64,000 nucleotides of DNA, from contig NW_026251739.1 in the NCBI RefSeq assembly GCF_025024155.1, positions 186,001-250,000 on the forward strand, given 5' to 3'. Below are positions 11,029-22,766 of the stretch, piece by piece (position 1 is the first letter of the stretch; each line of letters starts with the position of its first letter). The notes under the pieces were generated by a model. It did not search any database, was not told where the DNA came from, and was given only the letters and a program-made list of their open reading frames with translations. Position numbers and translations under genes: made by a program. This DNA is from Gamsiella multidivaricata. Lineage: Eukaryota; Mortierellomycota; Mortierellomycetes; Mortierellales; Mortierellaceae.

Positions 11029-13149
11029 GATGGCTGTGATGATGATCTGATGCTGAGGGTGAGGGTGAGGGCGAGTATGAGATGCAGCTGTGGAGAAAGA
11101 AGGAGGTGCAGGGGCAAGGAGACAAGCAAGCGACAGGAAAAATAAATATATTTCGGCAGTCGAGGGCACGTGCAAGGCAACCTACGCGATCGCCAGCACA
11201 TAAAAGGACGGGCTGCAGACGATAAAACGTCTTCACTCATGGCGACCTGCCCACAGACGAAACAGAATAAGCAGACAGGTCGGCCGATACCGCACAAACA
11301 TCAGATCCGCCGAGACTCTGGGATCCACTTCGCCACCGCACCACAGAATCCTCGGCGACCACCCATGTTGTTTGCTTGTCCTTTTCACCACCCCCTTCTC
11401 AGAAAATAATAAGATATGTATACACTTGTTCGTCGATAGTGGTATGCTTATTTGGGGAAAACCCAATGTGGTTTCTTCTATTCTCTTTCTTTGGCACAGA
11501 GAGGGTCTGCTGTTGTTTGCGGGGTCGTTAGCGTTGTATTTTCATCTTTCAGATGCACCCCATCAAAAACAAGCGCAAAAGGCACTTCTGTTCAGTATCG
11601 TCGGGCAAGCAGGAAAAAGAGAGGGAGTGGGAGATCAGAACAGGAACGTGCCAGGGTTTAAAGGAGGCAGTTAAAGATATGAAAATGGAGATGAAGATAG
11701 GCGATGGCCAAGGATACGGCGGCAGTATGCGCTCTTCTTGGTCTCTTTTCTCTTTGTGATGAATGTGGTCAAGTAAAAAAGATACCTAGTTGAACGCGTT
11801 GGTTTTTTTTTTTTTTTTGTGTATGAGAGTGTGTATGTATGTTCTTTAAGTTGCATCGCATGCGGAGCATGGTGTGAATATCATGCAAAAACCACGATAC
11901 ATCCACAAGCTATGCATTGAATGCTGGTCCATCCAATGCTGGCTACCGATTTTCCCGAACCAAAGTCCATCTGCTTTGTTGGCTGAGTGGTCATCTTGCT
12001 TACTGCCCCTAACCCTCCACCCTGATTTCATAATACCTGTCCTATCTCACTAGAAAACATCAATAAATTAAATGTAAGGATGTAGGATGAAAGTCCGAGT
12101 CCGAATCCACAATGGTCTATCTAAACGACCTGCATCCTGCTTTTTCGTCCATTTTGTGTGGGCAGGCCTGTGGCAGGGGTTTGCCTCGGTGGAGTTTGTG
12201 GAGGATATGCGCTCACGTAGTTCACTTTTTACACCCCTTGTTTTTTTCGAATCTACCCCTACTCCTTGCTTTGGATGTCTTCACACATTTTGTAAGATCC
12301 TCACGAATGCTAATACCCAGTGCCACCCTTACTTCTACCATTGCAGTCAAGGCTGCGGTGTTTGATGGCATTATGAACTTGCTGTGTGAACAGACAAGGT
12401 TAGCAAGCGTTCATCGATTGACATGTTGACACGAAATAAAAATGGAAGGTTGCGCGTATATCTGGTACTGGGAACGCATCCAAGGAGACGCGTTTCTCTC
12501 GCGCGTCATAGAGCATCTGATGGCATAGAATACGAAATAAAACAAACGGAAGCGAAGGAAGGCCTCTTCCTTTCCGTCGCATTTGAAAACCACCTCCCTT
12601 GATCCCTCCATTTTGGCTTTGTCCTTGTGCTTCTTGCTTGTTTGTCCTTTGCCTGTGTAAGTGTGTGAGTCTGTGAGTGTGAATGTGCGGATGCAATTGT
12701 TAGCCGGTTTGTCTCCCATTACCGCCACACCACACCGCTTTTTTTTTCTGTCGCCAACCCGCCATTCTAACTGCAGTACCAGTACCCTCTATCTATCCAT
12801 TTCCAGCAGTAACTTCTTTCTGGCCAACCCACACCGCAATCTTGTTACTACTCTTTACAACTGTTTCATCATCGCCTTCCTTCCTTCTTTCCCTTCTTTC
12901 CCTTCCCTTTTCTTTATTCCCTTCTCTCTTTCTTCCTCTCTCTCGTTCCCTTATCCTCGTCTTTTTTCTTGCCTCTTTGTCCCTCTGTACTTTTCATCTT
13001 CATTCCGCTCCTTGTCCAGTATCGCCGCCCTCTTCAATTACCCTTTATCCAGCCGATACCCCGCGACTTCATAAATACACACCATTCCGCATTTCCGCAT
13101 AGCATAAACCCTTACATTTCATTTAGCCACTGTCGATCTTCGATCAAGC
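11029..13149. other. Divergent intergenic region between Rab11 and the zinc-finger gene
   Basis: Promoter region for both neighbours. The 500 bases before the zinc-finger start are strongly CT-rich (12840-13020), as is common in promoters and leaders of this genome. A T-run (about 11802-11818) and short unsupported frames are present. No gene is seen between them. Confidence 0.4.
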
Positions 13150-14906
13150 ATGTCTACACCAAAACCAAAACCAAAGCTCTCGTACAAGGCACAGAGCTTT
13201 CCCTCTAATGACAAACCCTTCGAGTGCAGTGTAAGGAACTCATTCGCGTCCGATGGATAAAAAAAAGCAGCAACCTCCTACGTAAAACTCACATTCACAC
13301 TTCATGTGTGAACTGCTATGCGCTCTTGTCCACATAGGCATGTCGCTTGTATTTTCGACGCCTGCACGACTTGAAGCGGCACGAGAGACTCCACACAGGC
13401 GAACGACCATACTGTTGCAATAATGTAAGTTCAATACAAACATTCGGCATGCAGAACAAGATGCTGCTGACAGTTCCAGGCGGCACGCGATTGACAGAAA
13501 GTATACCTAACCATAAACAGTGCCGCAGGACATTTGCACGGCTCGATGCACTCAAGAGACATCTCAGCGCAGAATCCAATATCCATTGCTCGGAATGGAC
13601 CTACCAGCCAGGCCTAGTGACGGGGCCAGGTCGATCGGGTGTAAGGCATCATAGAAGCATCTCACTCCCACATGTCCATGGCTCTGACGTCCAGGCCAAT
13701 CCCCCCGATACAGAGGACAGTACTGGACGAACGCCAACGACGCCGAATCCGATGGATCACCCATCATTCCACTACCATTACTACCACCGTCAGTCTCGAT
13801 CTTCTCCTGATTCCCGCACGTCTACGGGTAATCTACAAGATGCCATTTTGGAAGAGAACGGGAACTCTTATCCCCCTCGATATTCGCCTGCTGCTGCCAC
13901 CCCAGAGCATAAGTGTTGGCAGGAGCGACTCCAATATGGCGCCATGCAATCCAAGCGATCGATGCCACAGCTAAATAGCGACAGACCAATGCAGTTGGAC
14001 ATGATCGCGAGCGAGGATGCATCTGTGGATCGTGTCCGGCCACAGACATCTGCATTGTTCGAAGCCCTGCCACCTGTTCTGCCATATCCACAATCCTCTT
14101 CCCATCCCCATCCATCCCCACCCACACAGTCGTATGCACTCCCACATCCAGATCCACATCCACATTCACAGCAACCCTTCCCCTCCTCCTTTAGAAAGAC
14201 TCACCCTCAGCAGCGTCGCGACAGCTACCTTTCCTCTCCCTCGCAATCAACTCTCTCGCCATCTTCTTCTCCTGGGCTGTCACCGACGTCTTCTTCAATG
14301 TCGACGTTCTCCATGTCAAGTCCGACAAATATTTGGTCGTACTCCAAGGGGCCTGAGACACTTGATACGACTGCGCCCAGAGCTGGACCTCATCACGAGG
14401 ATTGGCACCAGTCTCGATCGGAATGCTTCTCACAAAGATTTAGTCAACAGGATCCCTCTCCTTTTCAGGAAGGCAACGGCCCCATTCATGACCATCGCCA
14501 CTGGGAATATGACCGCCGTCCAGGACCCTCACTGGGATCGACTTTAAATAGCTCTACTGGTAATTCATACCCACCCGCTGTCCAAACACCGTCATCGGCC
14601 CCATCAAAGATGCGCCACTCTCGTCATTCACATTCATTCTCGCATCCATTAACAGCAGCTGCAGCACAAACACAACACCACTATCATCGTCGCACTCAAC
14701 AGCATCCGCCTTCACAAGACCCAGAGCACTGCTGTGATGCCATGGTCGAGATTCAGAAGTTGCGCCAGCAGCTCCAGTGGGTGACGATGCAGTACCATAC
14801 GCTTGCTGAGAGGGGCTATAGCAACAGCAATAGCAATAGTGGCAACAGTAATCATAGTGATGATGGTGTACATAGCAACGGTGATAGGCCGTCCATGCCT
14901 GCCTGA
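13150..14906 (+). CDS. C2H2 zinc-finger transcription factor
   Basis: Three exons: 13150-13230, 13338-13424 and 13521-14906, giving 517 residues. Exon 2 completes a classical finger: Cys26, Cys29, His42, His46, followed by the linker TGERPY. A second, fungal-type finger starts at Cys54/Cys57 with CRRTFARLDALKRH and His70, closed by His78 or Cys79 rather than a standard spacing. The short basic, Pro/Lys-rich N-terminus precedes the fingers. The remaining 430 residues are disordered, rich in Ser, Pro, His and Gln, and end with a predicted short coiled coil (EIQKLRQQLQWVTMQYHTL) and a Ser/Asn tail. Role: nuclear DNA-binding regulator, target unknown. Intron 2 is 96 bases, a multiple of three with no stop, so its retention would keep the frame. 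AATAAA lies at 14929-14934. Confidence 0.78.
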
Positions 14907-14940
14907 GTTGCGAAAGAACAGGAAAGCAAATAAAACAAAC

Positions 14941-15539
14941 TGCTCTTAATTCCAGCCCTTAGTTACCACTACAGCAGCCCTAATCACTGCAACAGCGACA
15001 CAGCCCGCCCCTACAACTTTACATAGACTATCGTCGTTGCCGCTGTCGCACTCATCCTCCTTTGCGTCGGAATGATACTCTGAAGGCGTCGCAATAACAG
15101 AGCGGCCGCCAGGCTCCAATGACATATGGTGCCCCACAGCCAGTAATAGCTCCCTACGAGTCCAGCAAGGCTACTCAGTACCCATCCACCTATGCGATCA
15201 CTCTCAGCGGCTGCACCTACAAAATACTACATCCCGATGACCAAATGTTAGCAGCCTATCTCCACATCTGCTGTAGCCTCTTCCTACTCGCCTTGCGCAG
15301 TCGGGTAGCCGGTCCTAGATGGTCCGTATTCGTCTTCCTCAACCGAGCACGCTGCTTCGCTCACGCAACACTCGCCTTTGCTGGAATCTGAATACCCAAT
15401 TTGTTCACCATCTCAGCAGCCTGCGACTTACTCCCAAACTCCACAGCAGCAGTTTAAACACATACCCATCGCGACCTCTTACGCTCCTCAACAGGACAAC
15501 CTCAGCCGACAGAATATACACTGCATCCTAAACACGTAA
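14941..15539 (+). pseudogene. Remnant of a Ser/Thr-rich single-pass membrane protein gene
   Basis: Conceptual translation of pieces in several frames gives a coherent protein layout: a Ser-rich lead-in (YYSSPNHCNSDTARPYN), an in-frame TAG, then a membrane span IVVAAVALILLCVGMIL (15030-15080), a TGA, the basic stop-transfer RRRNNRAAA, and, after a one-base shift, a cytosolic-type tail (TYGAPQPVIAPYESSKATQY). After a further shift follow LLESEYPICSPSQQPATYSQ and a stop at 15537-15539. At least two frameshifts and several stops prevent expression as one protein. The parent family (extracellular Ser/Thr-rich, one helix, Pro/Gln/Tyr-rich tail) is common in fungi, but its function is unknown here. 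Confidence 0.55.
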
Positions 15540-16077
15540 ACAAAAGGATACGCATTGCACAGGCGCCGCACGGTCGAAGGCAGACTGATGCATTGAGATG
15601 GTTCATGTAATTTGTTTGAGAGATGAATAAAAAGGCAACCTTTCGTAATATATCTTTGTTTTCTGTAATAAAAAATACGCAGTAATGTTACGCTTTTGCT
15701 CGCTTCTTGGTTACTGCGCGTTCGTCGATTTATTTCGTTCAAACCGATCATTTGCTACTTTTCAAGTCCCAGATTAGCATTGCGCTTCGCACATCTCGTC
15801 GCCAAGGACAGGAGACCTTTGAAGCGTAACTAACTTTCTTATTCAGTTTTTCTACAGGAGGAGGAAGAAGGGAAGTCTATGCCTCCTTACACCATTTGAG
15901 AAGGACACCACCGGAAACGTGTATGCTCTCATTCGCCTTACCAACTATCAGAAAAATCTAATCTATATAAAGCTGCTGGCACACGCGCGTTAGGTGTCAA
16001 CCAACAAGCATTGTGTTTAACCCCTCTTCTGCTTTTTCTTCCGCTTTTTCTTCTGCTTTTTCTTCTCCTTCGTCTCC
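15540..16077. other. Intergenic; degenerate T/C repeat before the 28S fragment
   Basis: No gene is seen. From 16026 to 16068 there is a degenerate tandem of CTTTTTCTTCYG words that runs directly into the 28S-derived fragment. Confidence 0.35.
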
Positions 16078-16416
16078 ACACAGGGATAACTGGCTTGTAG
16101 CAGCCAAGCGTTCATAGCGACGTAGGTTTTTGATCCTTCGATGTCGGCTCTTCTTATCATACTGAGGCAGATTTCAGTAAGCGTTGGATTGTTCACCCAC
16201 TATTAGGGATCGTGAGCTGGGTTTAGACCGTTAAGAGACAGGTTAGTTTTACTCTACTGATGAAATGTTGTTGCAGTAGTAAGTGAACTTAGTACGAGAG
16301 GAACCGTTCATTCGGATAATTGGCATTTGGGCCTGCCTGAGCAGGCAATGGCACGAAGCTATCATCCGTTGGATTATCGCTGAACGCCCCAAAGTCAGAA
16401 TGATGCTGAAGCGGCG
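16078..16416 (+). pseudogene. 28S rRNA 3'-domain fragment, copy 1 (diverged)
   Basis: Begins at CACAGGGATAACTGGCTTG, passes GATGTCGGCTCTTC and GGATTGTTCACCCACTA, and includes the sarcin-ricin loop AGTACGAGAGGAAC, all universal landmarks of large-subunit rRNA. It stops after AAAGTCAGAA, short of the 28S end. Positions that are near-invariant in real rRNA are changed, for instance GACCGTTAAGAGACAG where GTCGTGAGACAG is expected, so it is not a functional gene. Roughly one tenth of the 28S molecule is present, with no 18S, 5.8S or rest of 28S nearby. Confidence 0.88.
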
Positions 16417-17507
16417 AGAAAGGATGGGCAAAGAACATTGCGGTGGCTAATTGCACAATTCTCAGTCTTATCTCCTTTGCATCCGAGAGCCCATTACACG
16501 TTACACGAGGGCGAGCATGGCTGCGTTTGGCGAATGCTGCACTCTTTTCCTCTCTTTTCGCACTTCATTTTCCCACTTTCCCACTTTCCCATTTTCCCAT
16601 TTTCCCATTTTCCCTTCTTCCCACATTCACCCTCCCTCAATCCATCAGGAACTGTCTCTTATCTTCCTCATCTTTTTTCGCTCTTCCGTCTGTCTCTCAT
16701 ACGTCTCTGCTCGACCTCAATAGGCACAGTCCAGTGGCGACTCATTGGTAACAGATACAGTTTATCTGCCAAAGCCCCATCCCTGAATGTGCCTGGATAA
16801 CAGTCGAGTCAAGAGTGCTAATGCTAGAATGGCCGAGATCAGGAGAACAGCCATTCATGTCCAATGGATACTAACCCCTTCTTTCATGATCACAGGAATC
16901 TCTGCTAGAAGTGACGAGGAAGCGAAAAATACTCCACTCGACCGCCTTGTTCGTGTGCAGACCGTCTTAAACAAAGGATTGGAGTAGAGAACATTGCACA
17001 GGGACGGACCATCTCCTCGGCTGGTGAAAGAACTCGAGAAATAGATTCCTGTTGAGGTGAGGCACTGCTTCTTGTCACTCAATAATAGCCTGTAGGCATG
17101 TTTTAAGGTTATTAATCCTTCATGTTTCACGATGGTATTGCTGCTAGGAGGCATAAAGAGGACAAATCTTCAGGACTACCTCTGCATCCAATCAAAGGAA
17201 ACAAGAGTCGAATAAATACTTCCGAGGTGGGGCGCCATCACTTGGCAGAGTAGCCACATATGATAAAATTCATGTAGCTGCTATGGATATTAATGTTTTG
17301 ATTTACGATAGCTCATTCTACTGCCACTACGTCTGTAGTATGCCAGCCCACTCCGACTTATTGGTCCTCCATTGCGTTACTGAAGTGTCTGTCAAGTATA
17401 AGTACGTATACTGGCTACTCGCACAGGTATATTAATCGACCACAAGGTCACTAATATCGCTGCCATCTGCTCTATGATAACAGGAGAACCCCCCTCAGAG
17501 AAGTAAC
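16417..17507. other. Non-coding stretch between 28S copy 1 and the broken NACHT gene
   Basis: Apart from the TTTCCCAY repeat, no gene or RNA is recognised. It probably holds the remains of the promoter of the downstream gene. Confidence 0.35.
16568..16614 (+). repeat. Tandem 8-mer TTTCCCAY
   Basis: About six head-to-tail copies of TTTCCCAC/TTTCCCAT in a CT-rich stretch. Confidence 0.85.
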
Positions 17508-20500
17508 ATGTTTGACAGAATTTTCTCGTCACCACGAAAGGCTCTCTCACCACAAAAGGAACTGGAACTCACCAACATTTACGTGGAGAATGCGCGCAAA
17601 ACCAAGGACCGGGAGATTGCTTTAGTGTTGTGCGACGACGCGGAGGCTGCGTTATCCCGGATGAAAAGAGCAGCGAAAAGACTCTTACAACCCCCCTGTC
17701 CGTCGAGAATCAAGCCCTGCGCGATGGATTCGCCGGCGCCTGTCTCGAGCACGCCAACCTATTGGAGAGCTTAGGATATAGAGAAATGGCGCAGGTCAGC
17801 TACAAAAGGGCAGAAAAGTGGGGGTAAGTGACAGGTTCCTGCTCTCTATTTGTTTGCATTAGCCGGTTACTTCGTACGTCGTACCTAACGTACCTCTCAA
17901 TTTGTTGACTGTCCTCTGACTTCAACAGCCATATGCGTCCTACAAGAGACCCAGGTCCTGTAATTTCCTCTGCCACCGACAGCGCCTGCCGCGACATGGC
18001 ACGGATCCCTGAGGATATCTTTCCCGATGACATGCGTCAGCCCACCGTCAAGGTCGCATTGCCAGACGCAGATGAGCGACTCCGCGATACTTCCCAGCTC
18101 GCCTACTGCCTTGGCCTTCTGCAAGTGACGTCGTCGCCTGAAGAGGTCTTTGAACCAGCCGCAGGAAATTGGGTGAAATCCACAGAGAAGAATGCAGAGG
18201 AGAAGGAGAGACTCAGGACGCTGGCGGCAGATGTGATCCGGACATTCACTCGTGATGAGCTCAAGGATGCCAACGCCGTCTCAGAAGTCGTGTGCCTGGC
18301 CCCAGTTCTTGAAAAGGAGTATTTCCACTCTCTAATCATGCTATTTCTCGATGGCGTTGACAAGTCCAGTCTGCTGGATGTGCAGTCCCTCGAAGGACTG
18401 GCACAGTTGGTCCAAAGTGCTCCCGAGGGCTACCTCGACTCGGATGACCTAGCCACGATCCTGCGCAACCTTAACACCCGCTTACAGGATACTCACACTC
18501 AGTCTTCAGATCACATCGGCCGTCTCACGCTCGCAGTGTCAAAGATCCTGGATGCCATGGCCGATATCAAGGTCTCAGGCTTAAAGCGTGTAGAGCTGTA
18601 CGAGCCACTCTCTGCCTATTTGAATGGACTGTAAGGCAGCAGCGACCCTTACTTGGTGTACCAGGCTGCCTATGCCTTCCAAGCACTGCAGTGTGTCCCA
18701 GACAACGAAGCACCATGGCAAGCAGCGATGCGGCGCACTGGAATTGTGTTGAAGGATGCCTCGGGGCTAGTTAGCGCCGTAAAAGGTCTGGACGTCAATG
18801 GCTTCATCACAGGACTCGGGTATCTTCAGGAGGGACTGGGAGAGACGATCCAGGTGGCGAAAATCGGTTACGAAGGCGTGAGCGCACTGATCGAGAATGG
18901 ACAAGGACTGCTGGAATCTCTCAAAGTTGGCCTCAGCTTCAACAAGAAACGTGCCTGGTACACAGCCCTGCGCGGAGCAGACACACTGCTGCGGGACGGT
19001 CAACTCGCCAAGTTCAAGACCCTGGTCTGTGGAGCGCCTTGCCGGCGTGATCTAGCCTTTCAACTAGGAGTATGCCAACGCCTGGGGGACCTTGCCGCCA
19101 ATCCACTGTGGGACATCGAGTCTCGCCAAGGTGCTGTTGCGTTTTTGGGCGAGATGTACCGAAACGATGCGGAGTGGGGTCAGCAAGCTCTCGTCAAGCA
19201 ATGGATCCTTGACATTCTTATGCAGTTGGCTTCGACATTTGGCTCAGCTATGCCAGGTATGTATGATGAACATGAACAGATACGTGAGAGGCTCTCGCCT
19301 TATTATGAAGTATGGAGTTCGCCGCCTAGCAGGTACTAATAGTTGTGCTATATTCTATTGTGGTCTATGCGATACATGATGTAGTTGTCGAATCCTTGTT
19401 GCAAGAGCTAGAATCGAATGGCGATGAGACAAAAAGGATTCTTTATCAGTGCAATGTTTAACCCTTATATCTACTTACAGACAGAAAGTCAACAAGACAA
19501 GAGAGGGATCTTTATTTCCTGGGCAGACGGGCCCCTTATAAAGCACTACCCGTCTGCACCACGTTAAGGGTACTTGTCTCTGCTCGTACGTACTACATAG
19601 GTCAATATAGTGCAATCAGAACTGCCGAAAGGAAAATCGAAGCTTACATCCGCTGCAGGCCGCCTTACCAACCGTCGCATCTCCATCATTGCTTGATCTT
19701 GTTCAGAACAAGCCCGATGTTGAAGCCGACCTGAGGCGACTGAGAAAGCAACGATTGAAGGAACGAGGCAAAGTCGTGTACATCCCCCCTCAAGCCAAGG
19801 CTAACCTGCAAGTGTCCAATGACAAGCTGTTCGGCTTGACAAAGGAAATTGAAGGCTTCCTGAACAGTGACCATAAGGTGATGCTCCTGCTTGGCGATTC
19901 CGGTGGAGGCAAGTCGACCTTTAACCGGCAGCTCGAGTGCGACTTGTGGGATGCCTATAGGAAAAAGGAGGGCAGGATTCCGCTCTTCATCAGCTTACCC
20001 GCCATCGACAAGCCAGAACAGGATCTGATTGCCAAACATCTACGAAAGGCAGAGTTTACCGAGCCCCAGATCCGAGAGCTGAAGGACTACCGCAAATTCA
20101 TCTTGATTTATGACGGATATGACGAGAGCCAGCAGACACATAACCTGTACACGAGCAACCGACTGAATCAAAAGGGAGGATGGAGCGCTCAGATGGTCAT
20201 TAGCTGTCGCAGCGAATACCTTGGCCTTGATTATCGGGATCGGTTCCAGCCAGCAGATGGCAATCACCAAGCAGAGCCAGCATTTCAAGAGGCGGTCATT
20301 GCGCCATTCTCTATGGATCAAATTCAAGAACACATAAGGAAATATGTGTCCGCGACCAGACCGCTCTGGCAGGTGACGGACTACTTGGAGGCCCTGAATC
20401 TGATTCCCAGCCTGCAAGGCCTGGTCAAGAATCCCTTTATGTTAGCGTTGTCCTTGGAGGTGCTGCCACGCATGGTGGATCCAGGACAAGACCTCTCGGT

Positions 20501-22330
20501 CGTCCGGATCACGCGAGTCGCGTTGTATGACCAGTTTGTGGAGCAATGGTTAGAGCGAGGCAAGAAACGGCTCGTTGAGAAGAAGGACTTGAGCTATCAA
20601 GAGAAGAAGGTGTTCGAGAACTTGTCCGACGATGGCTTTGCACAGAACGGAGTTGCCCTTTTAAAAGCGTTAGCGGTGGCGATGTACTAGGAGCAAGCGG
20701 GCAATCCGGTGGTCGAGTACTCGCCCTTTCGCGATCAAGGAACATGGAAAGAAGGCTTCTTTAGCCGGGAGAACGAGAAGCAGCAGCTCTTGCGTGAGGC
20801 GTGTCCTCTGACGCGCAGCGGCAATCAGTACCGGTTTATCCATAAATCACTGTTGGAATACTGCTTAGCCCGTGCGGTATTTGAGCCGCGAGACGGGGAG
20901 AGTGCGAGCCGTGCGGCCTTACCTGAAGTCCTGCCGCGCCGAGGGAGCGTCTATTCCGTCATGAGCTTTGAAAAACAAGCTGATGCAGAGGAATCCGTGG
21001 GAGCCATTGAACAGACCGTGCTCGATTCACCCTTGGCACGGGAAAGCTTTGTGGCGAGCCGTCGATTCTGCAGTTTTTAACAGAGCGTGTCCAATAGGAG
21101 CCTCTCTTCAAGCAGCAACTGCTCGCCACAATCGAATGCTCCAAAACCGACAAAGAGGCACGCAAGGCGGCAGCCAATGCGATCACAATATTGGTCAGAG
21201 CCGGGATGCCGTTTATCGATGCAGATCTGAAAGGCATCCGGATCCCAGGAGCGGACCTGAGTGGCGGCCAATTCGATTCTGCTCAGCTACAAGGGGCAGA
21301 TTTGAGAAAAGTCAACCTCCGCAATATTTGGCTGCGTCAGGCCAATTTGAGCGACGCACACATGGCGGGTGTGCAGTTTGGTGAATGGCCGTACCTCTTA
21401 GAAAAAATCAAGGTGGATTCCTGCGCGTATTCGCCAGATGGGAAGTTCTGTGCAGTAGGTCTCAACGACGGCACGATCAGCGTGTATGACGCTTCGACTT
21501 GGGCAAAAGCCCACACCTTGCGTGGTCATACCAGGTCAGTTATGAGCGTGGTGTATTCGCCTAGCGGCCAGCAGATCGCCTCGGGAAGTACGGATTGCAC
21601 GGTGCGACTGTGGGATGCGCAAACCGGTGCACCCGGTCTGACCTTAAGCGGCCATACCAACTTTGTTATGAGCGTGGTGTATTCGCCTAGCGGCCAGCAG
21701 ATCGCCTCGGGAAGTTGGGACAAGACGGTACGACTGTGGGATGCGCAAACCGGTGCACCCGGCCCCATCTTAAGCGGCCATACCGACATGGTTGCGAGCG
21801 TGGTATATTCGTCCAGTGGCCAGCAGATCGCCTCAGGCAGTGAAGACAACACGGTGCGGCTGTGGGATGTGAATTCGGGTCAATGTTTGGCAGTTGTTCA
21901 AGGTTTCCATGGATTAATCACAAGCATCACCTGGAACCCTACTCCAAACGGCACCTATTTCGCAACCGGCTGTAACGATATGTCTGTTCGCGTGTGGCAG
22001 GTCATAGAAGAGGAGGACCGCTATTAGGTGCGCCTGCATTGGAGTTCGATGCATGACAGACTTACCGTGTCAAATACCTCTATCCAAAACGTCCAAGGCT
22101 TAAGCAGGATAAACATGCGGCTATTAGAACAACGTGGCGCTGTGGACAAGCCTATTCCGCCTTTGGGCTTCCACGAGGCGAGCAAAAAGCTAATGACCAT
22201 GGCGTCCGTGGTATATAAACTCAAGAGACCGTCAAACCACAGTATGATGGATACCATCGCCACGACCGATTCTCTCGCTGTACAGCCAAAAAAGCCGGTC
22301 GATTCGGCGGATGTCTTTTCGCTTGCTTGA
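17508..22330 (+). pseudogene. Broken STAND NTPase: helical N-terminus, NACHT, pentapeptide-like and WD40 repeats
   Basis: Signal-transduction ATPase of the NLR-like type. The start is ATG 17508. A frameshift lies near 17665-17695, then a normal intron (17824-17928). The long helical N-terminal region (17929-19336) is broken by TAA 18632-18634. After an unexplained gap (19340-19658) comes the NACHT domain from 19659: P-loop GDSGGGKST (19893-19919) and Walker B FILIYDGYDE; it is broken by TAG 20688-20690. A two-base loss near 21050 and TAG 21095-21097 follow. Then come A(D/N)L pentapeptide-like repeats (21230-21370), five WD repeats (21415-22018), TAG 22025-22027 and a final open stretch to TGA 22328-22330. 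Each of the four internal nonsense codons sits where Gln fits the frame. Related intact proteins are thought to sense non-self or stress; this copy cannot make a full product. Confidence 0.85.
21524..21901 (+). repeat. Three 126-bp near-identical WD40 repeat units
   Basis: Units begin at 21524, 21650 and 21776, exactly 126 bases (42 codons) apart. They share long identical blocks such as GTATTCGCCTAGCGGCCAGC in the first two. Differences cluster in the codons after GHT and in the residues around SGS, where the units read STDC, SWDK and SEDN. Confidence 0.92.
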
Positions 22331-22766
22331 AAGGTGAAGGTGAGGCAAATAGGAAGTTAGCAATGTCATCTTGACTTTTAGTCATTGCCAAGCATTTTGC
22401 GCATTGATTGTGCTTTCTGAAGAAAATATACAGAGCAGTCTTTGTCCATGACAAGTTCACAAATTAAAAGCGGTAGTCAAGAGCACAAACTAAAGCACTC
22501 AATGGGTTAGAAAAACCAAAGAGCGGGAGAGAAAGTGATAAACAATGAAGAGATCAAGCAAGGGTCACGGAGTATTGTGCGCTCGTAAACGTTGACCATG
22601 GCAGCCTGCTGTCTTAAGTAATACGCGCAAGAGAAACATAACTCTTCCGATTCTAAACAATCCAATCGCGAAGAGTATCGCCCTAACTTCCTTCACCGAC
22701 CCTGGCCAATGTCACCAGCACCACCGCTGCGGCTAGCACCAGATCTACAGCCAACAATGCACTCGC
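22331..22766. other. Non-coding stretch before 28S copy 2
   Basis: No gene or RNA is recognised between the last stop of the broken NACHT gene and the second 28S-derived fragment. Confidence 0.35.

Noticed and set aside
12661..13208. Long Ser/Phe/Pro frames before the zinc-finger gene
   Set aside because: They are translations of a CT-rich promoter/leader tract with no start context or domain.
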